DNA of 20,014 nucleotides from Irineochytrium annulatum (GCA_027600665.1 JADGJL010000487.1:1-20014); one strand, 5' to 3'; counted from the stretch's first letter, positions 9,391 through 18,791 are shown. Numbers and translations: made by a program. Notes: generated by a model not told the origin, from the sequence alone.

Positions 9391-11367
9391 TTAAAGATGT
9401 ACCCTTCCAGTTGTGCCAACCTCCGGTGCAATTTTTTGCGAGATTCCGTCGGCGGACAACATAGGCTTGACTACAGTCCCGAACATTTGGTTGAAATGGA
9501 TACGTAATAACAAATACAAAAACATGCACATACCAACGTCCTCCCACGTCGGGAGAACGTCCGTTGGGCACAGCTTCTTTGGCAAGGCCCGAAGCAGCTG
9601 CTCCATTTCTATCCGCACCTCAAGGCTGTCCCAAGCAGGCTTCATTGGTCCACCCTGCGCATTCCTACAAACTTTAACAGCCTCGCCAAGATGACCCATT
9701 CTCGAGTGAGCCTCAGCAAGTTCAAGGAGCGCCAATTCTGCATCCACCGACGACTTACTGATTGATGTTGCGGCCCTTGCCAACATATTGATAGTGTCCT
9801 CGTACCGATCAAGTCGTTCGTACAGTTTCGAAATTCGACGAATGAAGTCGAACGCTCTCGACCCTGCTGTTCGAATGTCCTCCCCAGGCATATAGTCTTC
9901 ACGAGGGGTCCACCAGGCGGGTGCGGCGTCAACGGACTCCCATACTTGTTTTTTTACGTCCTTTATAATCTCCACGGCCTCGGCGACTCTCTTTTTATCG
10001 ACGTGGCACTTTGCAAGAGTGTATTGATGACTCCAAGTGTTGAGTCCGTGCCCGTACACGTCCTGCGCAAGGTCAATGCACTCTAGAAGCAGCTTCTCGT
10101 ATGTAAGCCCAATCCCCACAGCCCCCTGGACTCCTTCACAGCCGAGACCTTTGCCGCTTTCATCATCGCTGGCGTGGAACCATTCAGCAGCAAACGAGAG
10201 AAGTTTCAACTTCAGCTCAGTAACCTCTCTGCCACAATGTCGAGCACGCAGGACTGACTCAGCTACCAGCTTGTCGTTGGGCATAAACTGCACGAGGCTG
10301 CACAGCGCCTCCACAGAATCCTTGTGATAGTCTCCCAAAGCCCGTGTAAAACGCCTCTCGGCATCTGTAAAGACCGAAAGCGCCTCGTTTATCAAGTAAT
10401 CAAATTTTGCGTCGGGCTGCCTGATCCGATCTTTTGCCAAAGCAATCATGTCGCTGTGACTCTTAGTCTCGCTCCTCATCAGCGACACCCGACCACCAGC
10501 TGCACCCTTCAACGCGTCAAGCGCCTTGGACTGCAGTCGGCCTAGCCCGGTACTCCATTGTGCACACTTCAGCTCATCATCCGTCGATGCTTCGATCCTC
10601 CGTCGGATTTGACTGAACAAGCCTCGCCAGAGGTTTTCAATGGAGTGAACTAGGTCTTGGCGGGCAAGCTCGGCCGAAAGCTTGTCCCTGGATGTCTCGT
10701 CGGGTTGATACATCATGCATGCACCCAAGGAAGTGGCCGGCGATGACGTCTGAAGGCATTCTTCAAACTTCTGCACATACTTCGAAGGCATCGCCATATC
10801 AACTTGATTTGACTGAAGCACCTCCCAGCAGCAATACTGTGATGCAGTCAATAGCGAGTTGTTGATTTGGTTTATCATGACTATCCCACATACCGTGTTA
10901 AGCTTCGCACTATTCCAAACTCCCGATTCATCAAAAACCACTAGGGACCTGCCGATTTTCCGCATTGCCGTTGGCAGAGTTGCCCGCACGAAGGTGAGCG
11001 TCCGCTGTACGTTCCATACACTCTCCGGGACGCTCATAACATCCAACCACACGACCGTCTTGGCCGCGTCGTTGCCGTTTTGAAGAAAGAACGTCTCCAC
11101 AGCCTCGACAAGATCTCTAAACGAGCATGTCGGCTCGTGGATGATGTACCACGCAGCGTCGCCGACAACGCCGCCAGCACCAGCAGCCGAGAGAAAGTCT
11201 ATCACCGACGCGCCGTACGGGTCTCGCAAGTGGTGGCGGCCGATGTCCTTGGTGGGCGGGTTGGAATCTAGGCAGCCCTCTTGTGCGAGAGCGTCCCGTA
11301 CCGCGACAAGGAACTGCATCGTCACGCCGCGGGTCGTCATGTAGTCAGGTTCCTGTTTTAAAGCCAC
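9391..11367 (-). CDS. TIR-like/TPR protein (kinesin-light-chain-like family)
   Basis: Exons 11367-10894, 10836-9534 and 9470-9391, 618 aa. Both introns (57 and 63 nt) are multiples of three without stops; they are recognised by GTATGTG donors, CACAG/GTAG acceptors and by the domain reading correctly only when the first is removed (LNT joined to YCCWEV). The N-terminal ~200 residues parallel the neighbouring short protein: GASVIDFLSAAGAGGVVGDAAWYI, VVWLDVMSV, IGRSLVVFDE, YCCWEV. ISHAW is degraded to IIHEP here, but the C and E of WCxxE remain. The rest is helical with TPR-like pairs (WSHQYTLAKCHVDKKRVAEA, LALLELAEAHSRMGHLGEAV), suggesting protein binding. The conserved MTTxG in the paralogue argues for the second Met (11340) as start. 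The third exon is the least certain part. Confidence 0.7.
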   Translation of the reverse strand: MALKQEPDYMTTRGVTMQFLVAVRDALAQEGCLDSNPPTKDIGRHHLRDPYGASVIDFLSAAGAGGVVGDAAWYIIHEPTCSFRDLVEAVETFFLQNGNDAAKTVVWLDVMSVPESVWNVQRTLTFVRATLPTAMRKIGRSLVVFDESGVWNSAKLNTVCGIVMINQINNSLLTASQYCCWEVLQSNQVDMAMPSKYVQKFEECLQTSSPATSLGACMMYQPDETSRDKLSAELARQDLVHSIENLWRGLFSQIRRRIEASTDDELKCAQWSTGLGRLQSKALDALKGAAGGRVSLMRSETKSHSDMIALAKDRIRQPDAKFDYLINEALSVFTDAERRFTRALGDYHKDSVEALCSLVQFMPNDKLVAESVLRARHCGREVTELKLKLLSFAAEWFHASDDESGKGLGCEGVQGAVGIGLTYEKLLLECIDLAQDVYGHGLNTWSHQYTLAKCHVDKKRVAEAVEIIKDVKKQVWESVDAAPAWWTPREDYMPGEDIRTAGSRAFDFIRRISKLYERLDRYEDTINMLARAATSISKSSVDAELALLELAEAHSRMGHLGEAVKVCRNAQGGPMKPAWDSLEVRIEMEQLLRALPKKLCPTDVLPTWEDVGMCMFLYLLLRIHFNQMFGTVVKPMLSADGISQKIAPEVGTTGRVHL

Positions 11368-11559
11368 GCCAAGTCAATTACGCGACGATGCCCCCTGCTC
11401 GTGTGGTGGTATATCACCAACACCATAAAAACTCAAAGAATCATAGTTGCTTTGATTATAACACAAATAAATCAACTCACGTAGCTCGTAGGCGCGCGGA
11501 CGGGTTTCGTTGGCGTCGAGATGCTGAGTGCTTAATGCGACCAGGAGAAGTGAGAACTC

Positions 11560-12153
11560 GTGTTCACGTATCGATCGCGCTTACCTATCTCTTCGACCAG
11601 GAACGACGTTTTAGGCAGACGGGGCAACTTCTCCGGCAATGCCTTCGACATGCCCTTTTGCAGTGCAGCCGCACTCGACGGTCGAGATCTGGCCCCGGAC
11701 GCCACAGAGGCCTTCCCAGCGCGATTCCCCGGCGCCTCAGCCGTGGTCGCCGTCATGGCAGCCGGTTCAGGGCAACCGCCCGCCTTTGCCGTCGTAGGAA
11801 CCGCCGCAGCATCGCCGGCCATCGTCGACGGGCTGGCAGGCCGCGTGACGGGCCGCGACGCCGACGGCGCCCGACAATTCTGGGACGCGCTTGAGGGACG
11901 CGATTTCCGCGTGATGGTGGCCGTCGACGGACTTCCGGGGCGGGACACGGCCCTGACGACGCTGGTGCCGGCGGGGCCGCTGGTGAGCTCGCGAGGAGGG
12001 TCCATCCTGGCATGTAAATCTTCAACAATTGTCGGAATTGTTGGATTTTTATATCATCGCCTGATGCCATTATGGCATGCAGTGTCGGTAACGAAAAGTA
12101 GAGGCGATGGCAATAACTTCAGCAACTATATTGATCATTTATTCAACTCATGA
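11560..12153 (+). CDS. Unknown GC-rich coding segment, probably one exon of a gene
   Basis: I do not recognise this. The frame is open over 197 codons with protein-like composition: FPARFPGASAVVAVMAAG, AFAVVGTAAASPAIV, DGARQFWDALEGRDFRVMV, GLPGRDTALTTLVPAGP. GC-rich third positions match the GC-rich part of the neighbouring cyclase. CTTCGACCAG ending at 11600 could be a splice acceptor and GTAAAT at 12014 a donor, after which the composition turns AT-rich, so the real exon may be about 11601-12013. The only early ATG in frame is at 11650. It is divergent from the TIR-like gene starting at 11367, leaving about 200 bases that may act as a shared promoter. Confidence 0.4.
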   Translation: MFTYRSRLPISSTRNDVLGRRGNFSGNAFDMPFCSAAALDGRDLAPDATEAFPARFPGASAVVAVMAAGSGQPPAFAVVGTAAASPAIVDGLAGRVTGRDADGARQFWDALEGRDFRVMVAVDGLPGRDTALTTLVPAGPLVSSRGGSILACKSSTIVGIVGFLYHRLMPLWHAVSVTKSRGDGNNFSNYIDHLFNS

Positions 12154-13127
12154 GTGCAGCCATTTATAGTTGGGTTGGCATTTGAGACCTTGGGGTTAAA
12201 TGCAATGAAATATCTCGACTCCTCATTCTCCGCCTTGGTGTGACTCCTTCGAGATAGGGCCATTATACACTGCTGAGAGGGCCGGGATCTGGCGTAATAC
12301 ACGCAATATTATGGACAGTTGCTCCATTGCATTCCGCGAATGTCTTCATTTGGCCTGCATCCCGGCAGTGACCCGATGGCCGCTAACATGATCGCATTGC
12401 GAGCACACGCACGCGGGGGCTCGAAGGGGGCAAGCGAGCGTTGGGTGCCATTCGAAGGTGAGCGCTGAGAACATTATTAACGAGCTCTGTCCGTGTCCCC
12501 ATAATCGCTATCGTCGCCCTGTTGTCCATGTCAGCGCAAGAGGCCCTGTCGGGCGTCGTATTTGCAGGAGATATGCACGGCAGCAGCCGTCGGTCCAAGG
12601 GCCCTAAAAGTCGCCCCGGAACGTTAATCAGCACGCGGCACGATGAGATACGCCGGCACGCCGTTGCTTTGACCAGCGCCGCGACAGATTGCACCGAGAT
12701 TGGGTAGCAGGAACGAGACAGCCGCGGCGGAGTCCGCTTCACGAGCTCCTTCGGCACACCTTCGACTCCTTTTTGCGGTGACGTTCCACGGCTCGCGCAG
12801 GGGCTGGCCATAAATCCGATGTCCGATCCTTTGGACCTTTGAGCTATGGCCCTCCGAGCGCTGGCCCTGTCTAGCGAGCGGAGTTACCCACTCGTCGCGC
12901 AGTGGTGGGGGGGGGGTTCCGGTCTGCCCGGAGCATCGATGTAGGACAGCACACGTCTCGTTGACTTCCCTGAATCGTCCATTGTGTCGTTGGAACGGTG
13001 GCGGTGGAAACTCAGCCATTGATTATTCGCCGTGTAAATCCCGTCAACCGTAAATCAATCCAGGTCCAGCATACCTCAACGACTGGAGAGAACCTAGCCA
13101 TCGCCATCTTGCTCGAAGCACGGAAGT
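12154..13127. other. Intergenic region, nothing recognised
   Basis: Short GC-rich open frames occur on both strands, without family features or paired splice signals. A run of ten G lies at 12907-12916. The right end should contain the promoter of the second cyclase copy. There is no clear similarity to the spacers upstream of the other genes. Confidence 0.45.
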
Positions 13128-16100
13128 ATGGCCGTCGCCCAGTTCACTGCCAACTACCTCCGCGAGTTGAGCCGCGATCCGGCTGCCGTCGATGACGTCC
13201 GCGCCGCACTCGGGGCTGGCCGAAGCGGCGGTTGTGGTGCAAGATATTTTGAGTGCAACTATCCGTCTTATGGGTGGGCGGAGGGTTAATGGTGAGCGGA
13301 GTGAAGGAGGCGCCGCCAATGTGATATAAAGGCGTCATGCGGAAGGTTGAGGGGAAAAGGGGCTCTGGGTTAAATAAGACAAGGCACTCCAGGCTCCTTC
13401 GTTAGCGTAGTTTTGGTCCTTGGTCGTGCATACTATTGACCATCATCCTGTCCCGTAGACCTTCCTCGGCAAGATGGCGTCGGAAATTATCACGGCATCA
13501 ATCGGGGCCTATTTGAACCAAGTAATGATTCAAGCTCACTTTCGCTTTAGCTCCTGCTGACTTTTACAAGATTATCGACGTTATTTCTATGTACCATGGG
13601 GACATTGTTAAGTTTCTTGGTAAGCACTAAGCTCTGTGTGCTGTGTGCTGATGTACCATTCTTTGTAGGTGACGCCGTTCTCGTGACGTTTTCAAGACTG
13701 AGTCCGGAGGAGCCTGAGGGACAGATGGCTTTGCGTGCTATCGCTTGCTGTCTGCATATCATGTCAGCTTACCCCGTGATGGATCTCGACATGAAGCTTG
13801 CGGAGAGGAGCGCGGTAATCAATGGAAGCCGTGACGCTGAGGCCGTTGAGAGGAGCGGCGCCAACAGCCGGATCACGCAGCTGCGGCTGCACTGCGCAAT
13901 TACTGCAGGCGAAATATCACGTGTCACTGTCGGCGAATTTGACCATAGAATGGATTACTTCATTCATGGAGAGAGCTTGGCTGCTTTGGGCGTGATCCTT
14001 GATGCTACGAAACACGACGAGTTTGGGGTCACGTCAGCCGCCTTGGGATCTCTGAAAGACGACGTGATTGTGGTGCTTGATCAGCTACATCGAGTTCGAC
14101 GAAAGAACACTTTATATTTGATGCAGGCGCCGTGAGAGCTTTAGCATTCGACTTATTGCTATTCAAAGATGGCGAACAAGCGCTCTCAATTGCTGAGACG
14201 TTTCTTGCCTCGATTGGAAGCGCAGCACCTGATCTTGGCGCCCTTATTGAAAAAAATAGCTATGACATTGCATTTCTGAGCAAGTTTCTCAACGAGTCAA
14301 CCCAGCTGCAAATGGATACGGCGGAAAATTTTGTCAGCTACAGGTTATCCAGACGGGGTACGCGTAAGAGCAGCCATACAGAAGTGGAGGCTACCCACAG
14401 AGTTAACGTTCCAGCGGAGTTTCGCTCTGTATCGACCGTCTTTGTCGCCCTCATTTTTCCTTTTGACACGACTACTGTACAAAAGGTGGTTTCAAGCTTT
14501 ATGAAGGCGCTAAGGAAACACGGCGGAATATTCCAGCAATACGCCGGTAAAGATTCATCACGTATGTTTGTGCTAAAATGGTATAGTTGATGACAAAGGG
14601 CAAACCCTCTTAGCATTGTTCGGACTACCGGTGCGTTAACTTATTCCATTTTTTTTATCTTCAATGTTGTATCTCAAATCAACCCAGCCGCACACTCATA
14701 TTAATAATGGAGAGAAGTGTGTTCTGGCAATGCTCGATTTTCATGAACAACTGCAAAAGCTGGGTTTGCTAGCCCAGGTGCATCTCGGCATATCCGTTGC
14801 ATCTGGGGAGATATTGTTCACCGTAGTCGGCAACAAGAACCGCAGTGAGACTAGCCATTTAGGTACTTATGCCTTGCTATCCTGCTTCCTCTGACCTCAC
14901 CAAAAGGCGACGTGGTGATTACGGCGGCTCGTCTGATGGGAACCGCCAAAACGGAGGGTGTTGTTGTAGTCGACGAAGTTACAAATGAACACATCAAGCT
15001 GACGATAGAAACGCGTGACCTCGGCCATGTGAAAGTAAAGGGGAAAACCTTCCCGCTTCATGTCTTTGGCGTTCCGTTTCCAACGGAGGCGACAGATGAG
15101 GCTCAGAGGCCGAACGCTCAATTTGATGGGAATAAAGCCAACGAGGCTATATTTGGGTATGAGCACGAAAGGTCGCTCATCCTGGGCCGATTGATGAGCT
15201 GGCATGAAGGCGGTACAAGAGTCGTCGTAGTTGTTGAGGCTCCTAGCGGGGTCGGAAAATCTTGCCTGGCCAACGTCCTTGTAAGCACGGCTCGCACAAG
15301 GCGCGTTCCCGTCTGCCTTACACAAGGTAGGGTATTAGGCTCGAAGGCTTGAACTAACGAAATCAATTAACAGGAACAGAGAAAGATCAGTGGACGCCAT
15401 TCCATGGTCTTCGTCGCTTGGCAACCTTTTTATTTCACCATTTTAAAGAAATGGACACCGCCGGCAGAGTGTCAACGTCAATGCTCAGCACCGATACTGT
15501 TGCTGGCGATGGCGCTGACCACACTTACACAGTCATCGAGATGATGATGCGGAAGGCAAACGCGGAACTTAACCTTACGCCTTTACTTGCCGTTTTGATA
15601 CCCGGCCTTAAGGTAGTTGAAACAGAAAGGACGAGGGCGCTCGAAGGGTCGGCCCGCAATACATTGTTAAAGTCGCTAGTTGTAAAGCTTATAACGGCAT
15701 TCGTGGACTCCACGGCAGCCGTTTTCATATTTGACGACGCGCAATGGCTTGATGCAAGTACGCTCGAGGTTTTGGCGCAGATCTCTAAGCTGTGTCCAAA
15801 GGTACGATATTGAAACTAATTGATGATGAACGTTCTCAGATATATTTGCAAATACTGTCTCGTCCCCTGAAAGATATGAGAAACAATGCTTTGGACAATG
15901 TTGTGACAATGCCTGATACTGATCACCTTGTGTTGACGGGATTAACGGAATTAGAGTGCCTACAAATGATTGTACGTGAAAGCTCATTTCGAGCAGATGT
16001 TATCTAACACCGTGATAGGAATGGAAGTTGAAGAATCTGACCTTGCGCATACATTCGGTTGATGCCGCAATAACGAAAGCAATATATGCTCGAACTGGTG

Positions 16101-18465
16101 GCAACCCCTTGTTTGTGCAGATGACCCTCGAAGTGGTCATTTCAAAAATTGGGTCGGATCTAAAAGTAGCAAGAGATGGACAGCTACAAATGACCATGGC
16201 GAATGCTTCCGCTGATGCCATTCTCTTCGATCTCAGCGCAGCTGTTCTGTTTCAGTTTGACCAACTCGACCCCGTTTATCAACGAATGCTTAAGGCGGCG
16301 TCGGTACTTGGACAGGTGCGTCCCACCAGCTCCTGGCAGCATAACGCTAACAACTTGAAAGTACTTTAATCTCTCAGACGTGCTTGACCTTCTGGTGCTT
16401 GACTCAATGGAGATCGAGACAATCGAACTGATAAGAAAAAGTGATTTATACTCTTTCCTAGTATTTGTCGAACTTCCGACGCAGGCTAATACGGTCACGG
16501 ATGATACACCTCATGGAGGCGCTTGCGATAATGAGCTAACAGGGGCCACAAACATCAGACTCGCTTTTCGGCATATCAGCATTATGAATGCTATTTACGA
16601 TTCACTTGCGTTTGAAGAAAGAATTAATATGAATGTGCTTGTAGCTGAAAGGCTGGAGGAAAGAATTTCGTGTGAAGATAATCCAGATTCGCTTCTTTCG
16701 TCAATCGCGTTTCATTATACTAGAACTGGCTTGGTGGATAAAATTATCCAATACCGTGAGAAGCTTGGGTGTGTTATCCCCTTACACGTCTTTTAACGAA
16801 CTTCATCTGATTCGTGCTTGCTTGTTGTAGATGTCGATATATCGAAAAACTATCATTGTATAGAGGGGATTCGAACTCTTGAGTCTCTTCTTCAGTTCGT
16901 CGCCGACGTCGTTGATGATGAATTTGCTTTGCAAGTCACACCTCTTCGCCGAGCAATGTGGCTATCCCATTTATGCGCAGGATATTGTGTGGTAGAAACG
17001 TATCCCCTTAAAAAGAGGTGCTAATTTCAGGCGCTCGAGATAATGGATGGCAAACCATGGCCCGATACGAGCAAAGACTACAAAACAACGCTGTCGAGCG
17101 AAAGGCGCCAGGCCGCCTGGCTGTGGGTCAAAACCTTAGGAGGAAAAAGGTCAATCAGGCCGCTTAAGAGCGACGCAGACCGAGAAGCTATCTATCATTT
17201 GAAAAACATGATTTTCACGAGAGTTATGTCGATTATGTACAGAGATAAAAACTTCTCAATGAATGACTGTTTGCTGATCTTATACAAGTGTCTGATCAAT
17301 TTACTCGGGCACGAAATCAATACCGCACAAATGTAAGATGTTACTGGAAAAAGGGCAAAGTTACTCACCGCCTGTATTGTAGATATATTTGCCTGATGAG
17401 ACTGTCTTACTATGCCATTCTATTTGCTCCAAACCTCCAGCCAATTTTTTATTGGGCGGCGGCACGCTGCCCAAGTGCCGATCCTGCAACCTTTCATATT
17501 CGCGCGTATAATTGTTAGTCGTCCATATCAAAGTGCACGACCGCCCTAATTGATTTTTTCAGGTTTAGTCGACGGCCACATTATCAAATTTGTTCACTAT
17601 ATGGAGCTCTTCAAATAACGAAGCCAGCGGTGACACTGCGTCCGCAGTTGCGACCGTTTTTAATGCAAGTGTTATTGCGTACATTGCTGGAGACCTTGAC
17701 TATGTGGCTAGAGTTGGCTACAACGAGTACGCCAAGTATCCAAACGTAAAAGAGAACAAAATATTCGCTCTGATGGCGACCAGCTCGCTGCTACGGATTG
17801 CTTTGTGCAAGGGGCGGGACCAAACGGAAATAGACCGCCTTACAGTCGAGTTTATTCCCTACGGCAGGCTCGCCGATGCCATCAAGTTGTGTCCGGGTCT
17901 CACCGACCTGCTGTGCGCTTGGAACTTGGCCTACAGCGGTGACTACGTGGGTGCACTGAGAAAAATGGAGGATGTTGGAAGTAAGCTAGACGTCACAGCA
18001 GTCGGAGCTTGGGGCATGGACCTTCTTGGCGCGGCCTTTCTAGCCGCATCCCTATTCTTTGACCCCGAGCGATCGGATGTCCCGGTCCCACAAATCGGTG
18101 TCCTTCGGGTTGCATCAAGCGGATGGAGTAAAGATGAGTTGGCGCGATGTAGGAAATTGTTGGTGCAATTTTCAGCCAAAGCGAGGTTAATTCAGATTAC
18201 CGTGCCGGCCTACTGGTACTTGCAAGGCCTTTCCGCAATGAGCCTCGTTTTACACGGACGGCGTACAGCGGCTGTCCGCCTTTTGAAGGCACGGATGCGA
18301 TCTCGAAAACGTCACGTCGAAATCGAATATTTGAGATTTATCAGAGCAGTTCTTTGCGGCTACGTTGGCAAATATTCCAAACACAACGAGGCATATAAAG
18401 AAGTCGCAAAGCAAATTTTCTCAGACATGGACGCTCCGGTGTATTTACGATGGTTGGAGGCATAA
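13128..18465 (+). pseudogene. Second ADCY10-like cyclase copy, probably decaying
   Basis: A paralogue of the minus-strand cyclase over its whole length, from MAVAQFTANYLRE to YLRWLEA. Likely exons: 13128-~13284, 13459-13521, 13571-13619, 13669-14546, 14587-14630, 14688-14862, 14907-15326, 15374-15801, 15840-15971, 16019-16315, 16362-16770, 16831-17332, 17383-~17505, ~17563-18465. At least nine introns sit where the other copy has them. KFLGDAVL (C1), DDKG and TAARLM (C2), PSGVGKSC (P-loop) and VFIFDDAQW (Walker B) are recognisable. Four breaks are seen: frame change in exon 1 with loss of VDISG; a shift near 14080-14126; TAA at 17022; a shift near 17506-17610. Pseudogene is my best reading; unusual splicing or sequence errors are alternatives. 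AATAAA follows at 18587. Confidence 0.62.
17022..17024 (+). other. In-frame TAA inside a colinear coding block
   Basis: Read without a gap, CVVETYP...ALEIMDGKPWP aligns residue for residue with YVVVKRFP...ALSFLSTEPWP of the intact copy, except that a TAA sits in the middle. The same bases can be read as a 31-nt intron (GTATCC at 17000, CTAAT branch-like site, TTTCAG ending at 17030), which would delete the stop but shorten the protein by ten to eleven residues. Confidence 0.7.
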
Positions 18466-18513
18466 GAGACGGTCCCAATGCCATTTAGTACACCCCAGTC
18501 AGCTGGACGCGAT

Positions 18514-18743
18514 TCTGGGCGCCGATTTGGGCGCTTTGAAAAGTTTGCGCACCAGGCGCCCAGAAAGCGCCGCCATGACATTGTTTAATAAAGCGCCTAT
18601 GATTTCACCTTCCAAAGCGCCTGCGAAAGCCCTTTACAGCGCCTGTTTGGACCTGGAGCGCTCAGGGGCGCCTTAACTCAGGCGCTTTGGGGGCAATCTG
18701 CCGTATACAAAATATATTCCGGGTCACCCGGTTTTTTTTTTTT
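18514..18743. repeat. GGCGC/GCGCC inverted-repeat cluster ending in hairpin and T12
   Basis: Eleven GCGC tetramers fall within about 170 bases. Exact inverted pairs: TCTGGGCGCC (18514-18523) with GGCGCCCAGA (18555-18564); CCAAAGCGCCTG (18612-18623) with CAGGCGCTTTGG (18679-18690); GGCGCTTT (18530-18537) with AAAGCGCC (18564-18571, 18590-18597, 18614-18621). The block ends with the palindromic CCGGGTCACCCGG (18719-18731) and twelve T (18732-18743). It lies between two genes that converge. It could be a foldback-type element, a structured RNA, or a protein-binding array. Confidence 0.7.
18587..18592 (+). promoter_or_regulatory. Polyadenylation signal after the second cyclase copy
   Basis: AATAAA, 122 bases past the TAA at 18463-18465, on the coding strand. 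It lies inside the GGCGC repeat cluster. Confidence 0.4.
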
Positions 18744-18785
18744 CTTCTTCTCGTATAAGCACAAAGAATAAAAGTAATTCCAAAT

Positions 18786-18791
18786 TTTATT
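18786..18791 (-). promoter_or_regulatory. Polyadenylation signal of a minus-strand gene
   Basis: TTTATT on the plus strand gives AATAAA on the minus strand, about 90 bases past the last plausible codon of the membrane-protein gene. It supports the minus strand as the coding strand to its right. Confidence 0.4.

Noticed and set aside
9249..9470. Open frame ESRKKLHRRLAQLEGYIFNL as the C-terminus of the long TIR-like protein
   Set aside because: It looks protein-like, but the strong GTATGT donor at 9533 is phase 1 and the only fitting acceptor enters a different frame; a TAG lies just upstream in this frame.
12907..12916. Run of ten G
   Set aside because: An isolated homopolymer in a GC-rich spacer; no G4-type set of runs or nearby function was seen.
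16861..16890. Minus-strand GAGTTCGAATCCCC resembling a tRNA T-loop
   Set aside because: The flanking stem does not pair and no D-arm or anticodon arm follows; the bases lie in a coding exon matching IEGIRILESL of the other cyclase copy.
18719..18743. Hairpin plus T12 as a bacterial intrinsic terminator
   Set aside because: The window is clearly eukaryotic (spliceosomal introns, AATAAA signals), so the shape was reported only as part of the repeat block.
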